A DNA stretch of 64,000 nt. Origin: Saccharum officinarum (Eukaryota; Streptophyta; Magnoliopsida; Poales; Poaceae). A program made the translations under genes and the position numbers. Position 1 is the first letter of the stretch. Each line of letters begins with the position of its first letter. Location of the stretch: positions 95,652,656 through 95,716,655 of the forward strand of contig CM036159.1 of the NCBI GenBank assembly GCA_020631735.1, given 5' to 3'. Positions 32,369 to 43,866 of the stretch are shown here, one piece after another. Under the pieces are notes generated by a model that was not told the origin of the DNA, made no database searches, and was given only the letters and a program-made list of their open reading frames with translations.

Positions 32369-33645
32369 CAAGGCTCAAGGATGCTCAGCTACCGGCCAAA
32401 GGCCGGCCAACACTTCTATTTATAGCCCCATGGGCTAAACTAGCCGTTACCTTCACCGGTGTTTTTCTGGGCTGAACGGACGCGTCAGTCATAATGACCG
32501 AACGCATCGGCCAAATGTTCGGTCGCGCTGCGGCCGTCCACATGGCGTCCTAGATTCAACCTCGCCGTGCGATCCAACAGCTCACTGCCGCCTGCGCGCG
32601 CCAATGGTTAAATGGACCGACCGGACGTAGCAAAGTGCCAAGACCGGACCCGCCTGAAGAAGTGACCGGACGCGGCAACTCAGGTGTCGGTCGAGTCCAG
32701 TAAGGGTATTTCGCGTGGAAATAGTGACCACGTGACTGACGTGCCCAGCGTCCGGTCTGACCATCGCCTCCTGCGCGCAGCCAGTCAACACTGACCGGAC
32801 GCTGACGTCAACGTCCTGGGCTGCATGACCAGCGTTCGGTCATCATTTCTCAGCGAGAAACACTTCCGCGACTTCGTCACCTTCTCAACCTTGCTCAAAT
32901 GTGCTAACCACCAAGTGTACATCACCATGTGTATGTGTGTTAGCATTTTCACAATTATTTTTAAGGAGTTAGCCACTCAACTTGTCACGACACTCGATCC
33001 TAACAATGATGCATAGTTAGATCACTCGAGTGGCACTAGATGATCGATATGCAAACAAGTTTACCCCTCTTGATAGTACAGCCATCTATCATAAATCCGG
33101 TCATCAACTTCTCTACACACCTATGACAAGTGAAATAAAATGCCCTAGGTTATACCTTTGCCTTGCGCATTCCATTCCAACTCCTCTGATGTCGATGCAA
33201 CACATGCACCAACACGATCAACAATGATATGATTCACTTCATATCATCACGTGTTCACATTGGTTCATCGATCTTGACTTTACTTGCTCTTCACCGTTGC
33301 GCCGGTCCATCAGCGCCAAGTCTTGCTCTCGCTTCACCGTCACACGCGGTCCCTCGCTTCGAAGCCTCTAACTTGCCCTTTACACTTGCAACCGGTCCGT
33401 CGAGCTAAGTCATGTCTTGATCTTCTCCACCTTGATCACATGACTCAATGTCATGTCTCATGTGCAATGAGCTCCTTCGTCAACACATGTGTAAGCATTG
33501 CAACATCTCCGAGCCATCTTTATCGTCATGGCAAATGTTACTTACACACATGTACCTGTGGACTAATCTCCTGTGTATCTCACATAAACACAATTAGTCT
33601 ACCTAGGTTGTCACTCAATTACCAAAACCAAACAATGACCTTTCA
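32369..33645 (-). mobile_element. Copia (SIRE/Maximus-type) 3' LTR, - orientation
   Basis: The right end ...GACCTTTCA at 33645 is the reverse complement of an LTR start TGAAAGGTC. A minus-sense TATA box lies at about 32416-32424 (ctataaatag). Words such as 'gaccggacgcgg' and 'ccggacgctgacg' crowd 32.45-32.85 kb, as in the LTRs at 3.7-9.5 kb. The 32.9-33.6 kb part is shared in order with 3672-4300 (reverse) and 14.2-14.67 kb. The other end is lost in the gap. Confidence 0.65.
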
Positions 33646-33658
33646 ATCTTCCCATTTT
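33646..33658 (-). promoter_or_regulatory. Copia polypurine tract
   Basis: Read on the - strand, 'aaaatgggaagat' directly precedes the TG of the LTR ending at 33645, the place and composition expected for the plus-strand primer of a SIRE-type copia element. Only ~30 bp of internal sequence remain before the Tat-type LTR at 33689. Confidence 0.55.
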
Positions 33659-33688
33659 GGTAATTGATGACAACTCTACAAAGATATG

Positions 33689-34746
33689 TGTCGGTGTTTG
33701 GGCCAGCAGACCTAACCCGACAAGTGAATGAGCGTTTGCGCGTAGGACATCCGGATGGTGTGCAAGAAGAACACAAGCGATTTATACTTGTTCAGGCCGA
33801 AGAATACCCTACGTCCAGTGGGGAGGAGAGTCTTGTATTGCCTTGCACCGAGGTGCTTGTAGTAGGGGGTTACAAGCTGGTGAGAGAGGGAGGAGTTCCC
33901 AGGTCTCAAGATGTGTAAGTGTGGAACCCTTGCTTGTGATGAGTCAAATTGCGTATGGATTCGCCTTCTGTCCCTCCGCCTGGAATGGTCCCTGCCCTCC
34001 CCTTTTATAGATGCAAGGGGAACGCATGGTTACATGCATGCGTTACGCGATGTCTTTCCTAGGAAGGAAGATCCGAGGTCTCCAATCTTGTCTTGTAGTC
34101 GGTGGCGTACCACTATTAGAGGAGTGGCCCATGTCCTTTGATGCTGTAGCGACATGTCCTGACATACGTGGCCCTGTGGACGACGCAGTTACGACGCATA
34201 GAGTCATGATCATCCCTGTGGCGACGCGCCTGTCCCTATGGTTTGACTGGCGTAGAGAGCCGAGGCCTCGGAGGCGTGAATCATGGCGTGATTTCACCCC
34301 GTTCGAGGAAATAGCGGCCTAGAGCGGCGCCTCGTACGCCGCGCAGGCCCGGATCATGCGTATAGTGCCAGTATGGCGACATAGTGACCAGCAGCTTTTC
34401 CCCATGCTGTTATGGGCAACGGCGTTGTGACTTGACCCCTGTCTCTCCTGGCTTGTCCGGTTGGTCGGCGTAGGGACGTGGGTGACGTCACAGCCTCACA
34501 GGGGGTCTCGAGCGCGCCAATGGAAGTGCGGCGTCAGAGGCTTGGGGTCAGACGAGTCGGAGAACTCCCCGCGTCCGAGACCCTGTATCGGGGCCTCGGG
34601 CGAGGTGGAGAATCGACCTGTTGAAGATTGCTGACCGAGCCAGCCTCGGGCGAGATAGATAACTGCTCGCGGGCGGCCTTGCTTAGTCTTGGTTGATGAA
34701 AATGTATTATCCCTGATTTGGATACCCCTAATCATGGTACCCGATA
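33689..34746 (-). mobile_element. 3' LTR of second Tat-type element, 1058 bp
   Basis: Its reverse complement begins TATCGGGTACC (expected TGTCGGGTACC, one change in the TG end) and ends ...CAAACACCGACA. A minus-sense TATA box (ctataaaagg) lies at 34001-34010. It is preceded on the - strand by 'atcgggggctac', as in the first copy. The mutated terminal dinucleotide indicates age. Confidence 0.7.
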
Positions 34747-35641
34747 GTAGCCCCCGATCCTATGGAGGAGTAGGGGCACTCCTTCGGAGGCTATTCGTCG
34801 AGTTTGATCTTTGCTGGGCTTCAGCCAGGTCGTCGCCGGGGCCTCGGCTTGTTTCTGTACTGCTTTCCTCCGGGGGTACACGCGAGCGCACCCGCCGGGT
34901 GTAGCCCCCGAGGTCTTTGAAGGATAGGATATTCTTCCAAGGGATTGACTTTATGTGGGGTGTGAATCCAAGGCCTCGACCGTGGTGCAAGGGTAGCCCC
35001 CGAGCCTCTGCTCATGGCGAGAGGGCGGTCAAGGGCGCCTTGTCTTTTTTTACGTCCCTCATGCGTCTCTTTCGCAGAGAGGAGGGGTGGAATATGTCAT
35101 GCTACCCTCGGTGGGCGAGCAGTAGCACTCCCGGTGAGCTGTTGACGCGCTCTAAGTTACCCGAGGGTCATCCACTGGGTCTCATATCCGTTCGATGGGA
35201 TCTGAGGGCTCGATGCCTCCCTCCGATGGGATTCCACTGGTCAACGCCTGTTGGGTCCTAGACACGGCCTAGGGTGCCTCGAGTTTTATCGCTCGGGCTC
35301 GGCCGCAGAGGGGCTCACCCTTAGCCATCCATGACTCTTTTATCCTGGGGCGGCTGTCGAACTCAAGGCGAGCCAGCCTTCGAACCCCTGGACTGTAGAG
35401 GGTTTCGCACCCGCGATTCCTTCTCGGAGAAGGAATCTAGTGAGAGGGTCTGTCGTCCACTGCGCACAGAGGACGGGCGTGCCTTTTTAGGCGGTTTTCT
35501 CGGGGAGGCGGAGCGAGCGCTGCGTCGACCGTGGCCGGATGGGACGTTTCGCCCACGGGTAGGTGCAGTTAATGCGGCGCGTGCGCATGTGCGGTTAGTG
35601 AGAAAAAAGAGAAAGTAATCATGGCAGTTTCCGCAGTTTTA

Positions 35642-35710
35642 GCATTAAATGCGCCAGATTTAATTGTCTCCTTAGATTCGCCTGTTCGCCTTCCCGTTCT
35701 TGCTATATAA
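35642..35710 (+). promoter_or_regulatory. Promoter of second antisense ORF
   Basis: The palindromic-core word GCATTAAATGC (35642-35652) is followed 52 bp later by a TATA box (tatataa, 35704-35710), and the ATG lies ~105 bp downstream at 35816. Spacing and word match the other copy (25881-25948). Confidence 0.5.
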
Positions 35711-35815
35711 GCACGCGCCGAGCGCTGTGTCCCCTTACCCTGCCATTCGCTCTTTCCTTGTCCCCGTGCCACGACCGAGAACGAGGAAAGCCAGAGTAAG
35801 GAGAGGGAAAAGAAA

Positions 35816-36408
35816 ATGGACCAACCTCGTTGTCGTCGTCCCACCGCCACCAATATCATGGTCGCCCCTTCTTTGCCCGTAGAGCCCTGGAGCCGCTCTT
35901 TCATGACCCAGGAGAGGCCGGATGAGCTCGTTGAGGAGGGTCTCCTCCGCCCCGTCACCGACGTCGTTGCGCCGGAGTGGATCACGATGGAGGAAGGCGT
36001 CGACGTGCCAAATCCGCCCGCGGGCTATGCCTGAGCTTCGTGGCATTCCACGAGCGGGGCTAGGAATTCTGGCGAGCCGATTCCTGCGGGCGCTCCCCTC
36101 CTGGTATGAGGTGGAGCTCCACAACTTCAACCCCAACTCCATCGCGCAGGTTGCCATCTTCGTCACCGTCTGTGAGGGGTACTTGGGTATCCCTCGCCAC
36201 TGGAATCTCCGGCTCCACCTCTTCAAGGCGGAGCACTTCACCAAGGCAGCTGAGGGCAGAGGCTCACGGAAGATGGTGAGGGCCAGCGGTTGTACCCTCC
36301 AGGTGCGCCAGGAGCGGTCAGGCCTATACATCCCCGCCTAGCTCACGTCATCCAACAGGGGATGGCAGGAGTGCTAGTTCTACCTCCGCAACGACGACGG
36401 CCGACTGC
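35816..36408 (+). pseudogene. Transposase_28 ORF, N-terminal fragment (second copy)
   Basis: The N-terminus MDQPRCRRPTATN is unlike the first copy, but the following pattern is shared: PDELVEEGLLRP, then (after a frameshift at about 36030 that gives TGA) SFVAFHERGLGIPASRFLRALP, VELHNFNPNSIAQVAIFVTV, CEGYLGI and LQVRQERSGLYIPA. A TAG replaces the next Arg codon at 36341, after which SSNRGWQECWFYLRNDD is still readable. The fragment stops at the copia junction. It encodes the PF04195 domain, function unknown, and reads antisense to its host element. Confidence 0.7.
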
Positions 36409-36415
36409 CTCCCTA

Positions 36416-36669
36416 ACATAGACAAGTTCTTGAATAGGGCCGTTGAGGAATGCACTCTTGATATCCATTTGGTATAGCTTGAAGTCATGATGGGCAGCAA
36501 AGGCAAGAAGCATTCGGATTATTTCAAGTCTTGCCACCGGTGCATATGTTTCTTCAAAGTCCAAGCCCTCTACTTGAGTGAAATCTTGAGCGACCAACGC
36601 CATTCTCATCTTGCTTGTTGCGGAAGACCACTTGGTGCCAATGACATTAGTATTGGGTCTTTCCACCAA
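36416..36669 (-). pseudogene. Copia reverse transcriptase, N-terminal fragment
   Basis: Reads ERPNTNVIGTKW, then after a short internal deletion LVAQDFTQVEGLDFEETYAPVA, then YQMDIKSAFLNGPIQE: the first RT motifs of Ty1/copia, with the first catalytic Asp in QMDIKSAFLNG. The catalytic YxDD box lay further downstream and is lost at the junction. Inactive. Confidence 0.85.
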
Positions 36670-37038
36670 AGTCTAAACTTGATTTCTCTCGAAGTTGTTC
36701 AACTCTTCTTGCATAGCCATCACCCAATCTTCATCCTCAATTGCCTTCTCAACCTTGACTGGTTCCACAGGAGAAACAAAAGAGTAATATTGACAAAAAT
36801 TTGTTAAATGAGAACGTGTCAATACCCTCTTTTGAAGACTCCCAAGGATGTTGTCGGCGGGATGATCTCTTTGAATGGTTTGCTTGAGTCTTGGGTGCTC
36901 GATTGCTTCTTGGTCATCTGAAGGATCTTCAGCTTCTTCTTCAAAGATTGGTTGCAGGTTTTGTCCTCGAATCAGAGTCAGACTTGCTACTGCTTCTGGA
37001 GGGGGTGCGGCACTGCTGCTCCTGGGTGTGGCACTGCC

Positions 37039-38000
37039 CTAATTCACAGCAGGGCTTTGCTCCCCCTCAGCATTAGGTACGTCAACGGAAGCTTGTTCAT
37101 CAGCAGCTTGGGGAACCACCACATCAGTGACTTCATCCTCTTGTGGCCTAATTTCGCTAATAGCCAATTGCTTGATTGCATCACAAGGTGGATCTTCCTT
37201 TCCTACAACACTTGAATCAACTTGCTCTACTTGAGAGCCATTAGATTCATCAAATGTCACGTCTACCGCTATTTCAACTCTCCCAGAGGTTTTGTTAAAA
37301 ACACGATAGGCATGCTCATTTGATCCATAACCAAGAAGAAAACTTTCATCAACTTTAGGTGCAAACTTAGAGGTTTTGGGTTTCTTGTTAAGTATGAAAC
37401 ACTTACACCCAAACACTCTAAAGTAAGATACCTTTGGTTTGTTACCGGTTAAAAGCTCACATGAAGTTTTCTTCAACTTCTTGTGTAGGTAGAGGCTGTT
37501 GATGGCATGACAAGCGGTGTTCATGGCGTCACACCAAAATAAATCTAAAGTCTTGTACTCATCTAGCATTGTCTTTGCCATATCAATAAGTGTCCGATTC
37601 TTTCTCTCTACTACACCATTTTGTTGAGGGGTGTATGGACTTGAAAACTCATGCTTGATGCCCTCTTCATCAAGGAACTCTTCAACTTGAGTGTTCTTGA
37701 ATTTGGTCCCATTGTCACTTCTTACTTTTTTGATGGGGAGACCGAATTCCTTTTGAGCTCTTCTAACAAATGTCTTCACTTTGTCCCTAACTTGGCACTT
37801 ATCAAACAAGAAAAATACCTAAGTGAAACGGGAATAGTCATCAACAATAACAAGACCATATTTGTTACCCCCGATGCTTAGGTAGGCGACTGGTCCAAAG
37901 ACATCCATGTGTATGAGCTCCAATGGTTGAGTGGTCGTCATGATGCTCTTTGGTGGGTGAGGTACGCCAACTTATTTTCTGGCTTAACAAGCACCACATA
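37039..38000 (-). pseudogene. Copia integrase core
   Basis: Integrase joins the cDNA to the host chromosome. The catalytic triad is readable: Asp in ELIHMDVFGP (about 37905), Asp in KVRSDNGTKF and Glu in QNGVVERKNRT (37600-37720). A TAG replaces Trp in SRFT-W-VFFLF at about 37815, splitting the frame. The C-terminal LKKTSCELLTGNKP and VFGCKCFILNKK segments follow, then a Glu/Asp-rich linker leading to RT. A single stop dominates the damage here. Confidence 0.85.
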
Positions 38001-38091
38001 TCCTATCTTTCTCAAAGTGAACATTTGTTAGTCCAAGAATGTGTTTGTCCTTTTAAAGTTTGGTCAAGTTCCTCATCCCAACATGAGCTAG

Positions 38092-38382
38092 CTAGCGATG
38101 CCATAGCCAACCCATGCTAGATTTTACCACTAAACAAGTCTCAAGATTAGCTTTGCCCTTATTGAAATTAACTAGGTAAAGTTTATTCTTTAAACGACCC
38201 GTAAAGACAATAGAGGAATCCTCCCTTCTAAAGACTTTCATACCCTTATTCGTAAAGAGACAATTATAGCCCATCTCACATAATTGAGAAACGGACAACA
38301 AGTTGTAACTCAATGAATCAACATGCAAAACATTTGTAATTGAATGCTCAAGAGTTATAGCAACTTTACCGAGACCAATCAT
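38092..38382 (-). pseudogene. Copia GAG-pre-integrase segment
   Basis: The passage GKVAITLEHSITNVLHVDSL, YNLLSVSQLCEMG and a following FTGRLKNKLYLVNF is the linker domain between protease and integrase of SIRE-type copia elements. The protease region upstream (38400-38990) survives only as broken pieces, including a readable 'SWVLDSACTNHMTGE'-type segment at about 38460-38510 with altered residues. Confidence 0.75.
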
Positions 38383-38991
38383 ATCTCACTTAGAATTGTC
38401 TCCAAAGACAATATTTTCATTTGAGTCCATCTTCGAGGTATATGATGAAAACATACTCCTTTCTCCGGTCATATGATTTGTACATGCACTATCAAGCACC
38501 CAACTTGATCCATCGAAAGAGTATGACTGTAAAACAAATTTAGTTGCTAGATTTAGCTCCCCAAATAGACTTGGGGCCTTGCATGTTAGTCACAAGAAAC
38601 TTAGGAACCCAAATAGAAGTATTCCTATATATGTTGGCTTCCTTTCCAACATATTTGGCAACCACTTTTCCACTGTTGTTGTTCTTCAAAACAAAGCATG
38701 AAGTCAAGCTTTGTCGAGTTGGTTGATGCTTTGGTTGATAGGCATATTTGTTCATAGTGCCCCACACTGATTCCTTAGGCTTCTGCTGAAACTGTTTTTG
38801 CTAGGACACCTTGGGCTTAGTCTGATAAGGAACAGAATTGGTAGCCTTTCCTTTTCTGTGGGGAGCGGCTCTGCCGCCCTTCACTGTGGCATTACCGCTG
38901 TCTGTACAGGCCAATCTGTACCAATTCTTTCCTTCCTCTCAAACTTGACACACTCATAGCCATTGATTATCTTTCTTCCATTTGTATTGGC

Positions 38992-41418
38992 TTATGTTGT
39001 GTGTCCAAGCCCATGCATGATTGAGGGATGTTTCCCTTGCTTGAATTGAGGTCCTTTTGAATCATTTGCCTTCTTGTCACTCACTTGAGCCTTACCACAC
39101 AAGCAGCCCTTACCAATGATTTCATTGAGCCTAGCAATCTCCTTTCTCATAGCCTTCATGTTTGTAAGGTTAGTGGAATAATCATTTAAATTAAGATTAT
39201 AACATTTTCCATGACCTTGACTAGTGGAGGGAGTAGAGGTGTCCTTTGCCTTAGAAGGATGTGAGTTGCTTTTCCAAAGAACATTATATTGCAGCTCAAG
39301 TTCTTTGTGCTTTTCATCCAAGTAACAATACTTTTTCTTGAGAGAAATATTCTCTTTCTTTGTAATAGCATGATACCCTTGCTCTTTGGCCAAGGCCTTG
39401 CGCAAGGATTCTACCTCACTTCTCTCTAATGCAAGAGCTTCCTTGCTAGCAATATAGAGATCATTTTGTTGGGTAAGAGTTTCCTCTCTAGATTCTAGCT
39501 CGGCTTGAACACTTTCTAAATCCTCCATTAGTTTAGTGATGAATAATCTGGTCTTTCCATCCAAGTTTTTAGTTATTTGATAAATTTCTTCATCACTAGA
39601 GCTATCACTAAGATCACTATTAGAGATGTCACTAGGAGGTGGAGGAGCTTTGGCCTTGGATTTAGATTTTACCTTCTCACCCTTTTCCATAAGACAAATG
39701 TGAGGGGAGTAGTAGTCATCATCGGGTAAGTTGGTGAAGAGGCCTGGTGGAGAAGATGGCTTGTTGATAGCAATGGTTGCAACTTTCTCATCTTCTTCAC
39801 TTGACCTTTCAATGGTTGAGTCCTACTCATGCCCAATGTGTGCCTCTCCCAAATTTTTCTTGCTCTTCTTATGGTTGGCCTTGTCCTCCTTCCTCTCTTT
39901 CTTGTGCTTGTGGTCCTTGATCTTATATGGGCACTTGGCAATGAAATGCTCGGTGCTCCCACAATTGTAGCATGTCCTCTTCTTGTAGAAAACTTCCTCT
40001 TCACTACCTTGTACCCTTGCTTCTTCAACCCTTTGTGATATCTCTTCATAAAGAGAGCAACATCATCCACTTTCTCATATTGATCATCACCATTTTCACT
40101 TGCACTTGCGGATGATGTGGTCTCTACTATCTCTTGAACTTGTTTGGTCACTTTGGGCTTGCTAGTTGAAGCTTGCTTGTTGGTCTTGGACTTGCTAGTA
40201 GAGTCTTGCTTGCTTGATTTGTTGGCCTTGAGAGCTACATCTTTGTTGATCTTAATGCCATCTAGCTTTGCTTGCAACTCTCCAAGCTTCTTCCTCTCAT
40301 TTGCTTCTTCTCTTTACATGTCATGTCAAGATTCTCCCAAGTACATCATTTGGTGTGAAGTACTCAAACTTCTTCTTCTCTCTAATTAGAGTCACTACAG
40401 TCTCATTCCTTGGTGAATAAGCTTCCAACATGGTCATGACAACCTTGTGATCATCTAGCTCATCACAACCATAGCCTCTAATCTTGCCCACCATAGTCAT
40501 CAACCTATCAAACATCTCTTGTGGCCCTTCTCTATCCAAGATAACAAACCGGTTGAGTTTTGACATCATCAAATCAATCCTTGCCTTCCCCACTTTGTCA
40601 ACCCCTTCATGTGCAAGATGCAAAGTGTCCCATATTTGCTTGGTAACATCAATACCAATCACTATATTGTACTCATCACCATCCAAGGTGCTAAGTAGCA
40701 CACTAGTGGCTTGACCGTTGAGGAGGATGATTCTCATTTCATCCATGGTTAGATTCTTGGGATCAACCGGTGACTCAAATCCATTGCAAACAACCTCTCA
40801 TGCCAGGATGAAGACCTATAAGATAGGCTCTCATCAAGTGTTTTCACTTGGCAAAGTTAGTCCCATCGAAATGAGGTGACTTGTCCACGAGCACATTGAT
40901 GAAAGACTTGCGATCATGGTTAGTCATAGACATAGAAGAATAGTTAAATGATATGGTGACATATTTGTTGTCGTTGTCCTTCTTGCCCTTTCCTTTCTTG
41001 TTCTTCTTGCTATGCACTTGGTAGGACTTATCATCATCCCCATCTTCGGAGCTACTAGATAGCTCACTTGAAGATGCATTTGAGTCCTTTGCTTCTTCCT
41101 TCTTCCTTCTTCCTAGCTTCTCTTCTCTTTCTTCTTGCATTTCTCTTGAGTCTTCTTTCTTCTTTTCTTGCTTTCTTCTCCTCTAACCGCTGCTGCTCCT
41201 TTTTTCTTCTCTCTTTCTTCTCTTTTGAGTTTTCTTGCTTCTCTTCTCTTTCTCTTCTAATCTTCATTGAGAGCTCTTTCGGCATCGGCAGCCTCAAGAT
41301 GCGAGAGTGTGCTGATGCTTGCTATTGACACACTCAGTGCACTACTGTCGGTGTCATACACACCAACGCGCTCCTCTTCGATGGGCTTTGCGCCACTAGT
41401 TCCTCCTCCAGTCTCCAT
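38992..41418 (-). pseudogene. Copia gag polyprotein with long coiled coil
   Basis: A start is available at ATG 41418 (METGGGTSGAKP), with an in-frame stop soon after (Asn-Glu-Asp-stop, about 41265). Next come a Lys/Glu/Arg-rich charged stretch (41297-41064), the UBN2/gag core (40746-40321: DEYNIVIGIDVTKQIWDTLH, DELDDHKVVMTMLEAYSPR), a CCHC knuckle C-Y-N-C...H...C at 39931-39972, and a 230-residue coiled-coil tail (39690-38992: LESVQAELESREETL). The tail is typical for SIRE/Maximus gag. Frameshifts separate these parts. Confidence 0.8.
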
Positions 41419-41446
41419 ACCTCACGCGTTGAAGCGTATACGAGGC

Positions 41447-41465
41447 AACCTGCTCTAATACCACT
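41447..41465 (-). promoter_or_regulatory. Primer binding site (initiator Met tRNA)
   Basis: On the - strand 'agtggtattagagcagg' follows the LTR end. It matches the complement of the 3' end of plant initiator-Met tRNA (TGGTATCAGAGC) with one change (C to T). It places the 5' LTR on the right and confirms orientation. Confidence 0.8.
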
Positions 41466-42670
41466 TGTAGGATCACTGGAGCGCCTAGAGGGGTGAATAG
41501 GCCTATAAAAATTTAGCTCAAACAAATGTCAGACCCACCCGCGGCACTGCCGGACAGCGGCACTGCCGCACCTGCATGAAAGGTTAGCTTACAGTTCAAA
41601 ATCTATCCAACGAGATTTAGATCAGGTAAATTTCTTAGCTTCCTGCAGGGTGATAGAACACAGATCGACAGCTAGAAGTGGTAGAAACACCACACACAAG
41701 TAGATCGGCCTCAAACCCTAGAATCACCTCAACAACAATATGAACAACAAGTAAAGCAAAACAAGCACAAGGTGACACGAGGAATTATCTCGTGGTTCAG
41801 CTCGCTACTAAGGCTTGCCTAAGTCCACGTTGTTGAGGTATGCCACTAAAGCTTAGGGCTTTGCAACCCAACCTCGTTCTCAAGTCAAGAGAGTGAACTC
41901 TTGAGGTGAGAGGTGATTTTACTAGCTGCAAGAGATGGTTACAAACCTCCCGGGGCTGCCATAAGATTGTTAAGCTCACCGGGCGATGCTCTAGCCGGCT
42001 AGGAGCCAAGCTCCAAGAGTAACAAACACAACCGCCGGCCAAAACGTTAACCAAGTGCTCTTTGGGCTTTGGGAATCAGTGGATCTGCTCTATAATCACT
42101 TTTGGCACCTTTTTCTCTCAAGAATTGATGGGGAAATCAAAGGGAAAACTTGGGAGCTCAAGGTTGCCAATGGAGGAGAGAGAAGAGTGAGCACAACTGG
42201 TGTTCTGTCGAAGTGAACCGTTGGGAAAGAAGACTGAACCGTCGAAAGAGAGAGAGGTATAAATACCCCTCGGGTCCCAATAGTCAGTTAAGTGTGGCAC
42301 TGCTGCACTCCAAGTGCGGCACTGCCGCACTAGCCAAGACAGCAAAAAGACAGGGTGAAGAACATGGCTGTCAAGGCTAAGGAACAAGGATGTTTTGACA
42401 TAAGATTGAGCATTTGGTTGCACATTTTTAGCAAGTTGTTGTGTCCCCCTTTATAGTATAATTTTTGACTTTTTTCTATACTCAAATTCTTAATATAAAA
42501 GAAATTAAACCTTCGTTGAGTGAGATGCCGTTCACACTTGTAATTGGGGGATCCTCTATTTGATATAACATCCTCGATAATAAATTTCCTGCTAGTCATC
42601 TTGATAAATCTCATTAGTCCTCTAATTTGGTGGTCATCAACACCAAAACCCATGATAGGGCTTGATTGCA
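41466..42670 (-). mobile_element. 5' LTR of SIRE-type copia element, 1205 bp
   Basis: Reverse complement ends are TGCAATCAAGCCC... and ...GTGATCCTACA. It carries the family's end word (CTATTCACCCCTCTAGG) and a minus-sense TATA (ggtatttatacc) at about 42256-42267. The 'gcggcactgccgcac' words at 41537-41575 and 42290-42330 act as its U3/U5 low-complexity signature. A target duplication cannot be tested because the other LTR is missing. Confidence 0.75.
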
Positions 42671-43765
42671 CTTACATTATTATAAAATGATAATGCATCA
42701 TATTTTGTAGGAAGACACGACACAATTCAGGACAAAGTTGGCAGCTATTTTATTGTTGGCAGAGTTAAACAAGAGAAAGGGATGTCTGTTAGTCAAAGTT
42801 GACGATGAAGCGGTCGGAAGCCCATCTGATGTTGAAAAACTACAGAGTCCTAATAGTCCATGCAAGAGGAAAAAGTATCATCAAACTTCTGCAGCATGCT
42901 CTCCTGATATTCCTATCATTCTGCAGCTTCTTATGCCATGGAAAAGAGCATGCATTAACCTTTTTGTGTTCGACCATGAGGAAAAAACTCTTATTGTGCT
43001 TGATCCTACTCCTATTCCTGATTGGTGTAAAGATATGCCATACAAGCGCTTTGTGCATAAAATTCTCAATATTTGCAACAGTTATAGGCTTGCAATGGGA
43101 GTGCAAGCCCCTGAACGTGCTGTTGATGTCTTTTCGTGGAAACATATACTCCCAAGTGGCATTCCAGTCATAGAAGATAGGTAACTTCATTTGAACCACC
43201 TTTTATTATGCTATATATGGAAATGGACCGTTAAGTTGACCATTTATTATGCTATAGGAATTTAAATGCCTTCATCGTTCTGCAATTCATGTCCGCATGG
43301 TGAGCACAATACTTTATGTTTGTGGTCATCTATCTATATGTATATATAATTCCAACTTATTCTTTATGTTTGTCTTGTGCACAGGATGGCCAAAGACTAC
43401 GTAAGAAATTTGTGATCGACCTATTGGCGTATGATGGGAATTAACGGCGGTGCATGATCCTTGTATCCCTACGAGAATATCTTAGCCGCATCACGGGCAA
43501 TGAAAGAGAGTTGTTGAGGACTTATCTATCATGCACTTATTTTGGCATTGTTACTAAATTTGACGCTTATTTATTTGAATGTGTCTCGAAACAGATGTTG
43601 CTAAGCCAAGTTAAAATTTATTTGTCTTCATTTCGACTCACTATTTTTTGATACTCTTACTGCGTTAAAAATTTGAGGCTCCTAACCTACTATTTTTTCT
43701 TACTTTTGTTGTGTTGAATTGCATTCAAAATTTTAAGGTTCCCGTAGCAGCGCACGGGCTACTAG
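42671..43765 (+). mobile_element. Helitron 3' part with captured gene fragment
   Basis: The right terminus is a hairpin (CCCGT...ACGGG, 43741-43757) followed a few bases later by CTAG at 43762-43765 and then T, the CTRR|T rule for Helitron 3' ends. The fragment includes three spliced exons of an Ulp1-like gene. The 5' TC terminus is not visible; the copia LTR at 42670 cuts the left side. Helitrons transpose by rolling circle and often carry host gene pieces. Confidence 0.65.
42738..43600 (+). pseudogene. Ulp1 (C48 peptidase)-like fragment, three exons
   Basis: Exon 1 (42738-43180) reads PWKRACINLFVFDHEEKTLI, VLDPTPIPDWCKD; exon 2 (43258-43299) continues NLNAFIVLQFMSAW; exon 3 (from 43385) has DGQRLRKKFVIDLLAYDGN then a stop at 43442, after which REYLSRITGNEREL is still in frame. 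Introns have GT-AG borders. This is the C-terminal half of the plant Ulp1-like SUMO-protease fold common in transposon-carried genes. The His-Trp of the active site is absent, and the Asp-Cys-Gly block reads Asn-Leu-Asn-Ala, so no protease activity is expected. Confidence 0.5.
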
Positions 43766-43774
43766 TAGAGTTTA

Positions 43775-43866
43775 AAATTGGTTCCAAAATAAGTGTATAT
43801 CTAAGTAAAGTAAAACTTACGAATCTACCAGACTAAAACAACTTATAATTTAGAATGGAGGGAGTA
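43775..43866. mobile_element. Stowaway MITE, one half
   Basis: A 3' half-element ending 'aatggagggagta' with the upstream 'acttataatttag' and 'aaataagtgtatatc' typical of the family seen at 31123. The opposite CTCCCTCCGT terminus is missing. Confidence 0.5.

Larger units (their letters stand above)
33689..36415 (-). mobile_element. Second Tat-type gypsy 3' end, reverse orientation
   Basis: Same architecture as 22619-28900 but turned around: LTR (33689-34746), polypurine tract (34747-34760), a spacer without the 483-bp tandem units, then the antisense ORF on the + strand (35816-36408). The right side is cut where copia reverse-transcriptase sequence starts at about 36416. The LTR differs substantially from the first copy, so it is a related subfamily. 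gag and pol are absent. Confidence 0.65.
36416..42670 (-). mobile_element. SIRE-type copia retrotransposon, 3'-truncated and decayed
   Basis: On the - strand: 5' LTR (42670-41466), initiator-Met tRNA primer site, gag with coiled coil and zinc knuckle, GAG-pre-integrase, integrase core, and the start of reverse transcriptase, which breaks off at 36416 against Tat-type sequence. The rest of RT, RNase H and the 3' LTR are missing. The order protease/integrase before RT defines Ty1/copia. Many stops and frameshifts are present. Its LTR start (TGCAATCAAGCCC) differs from the LTR at 33645, so the two are not ends of one element. Confidence 0.88.

Noticed and set aside
33645..42670. Single copia element with LTRs at 33645 and 42670 and a Tat insertion between
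   Set aside because: The two LTR starts (TGAAAGGTC versus TGCAATCAAG) and internal LTR sequences differ, so they belong to different families.
42799..43173. Alternative frame overlapping the Ulp1-like exon
   Set aside because: The hydrophobic low-complexity product does not continue over the splice sites, while the other frame does.
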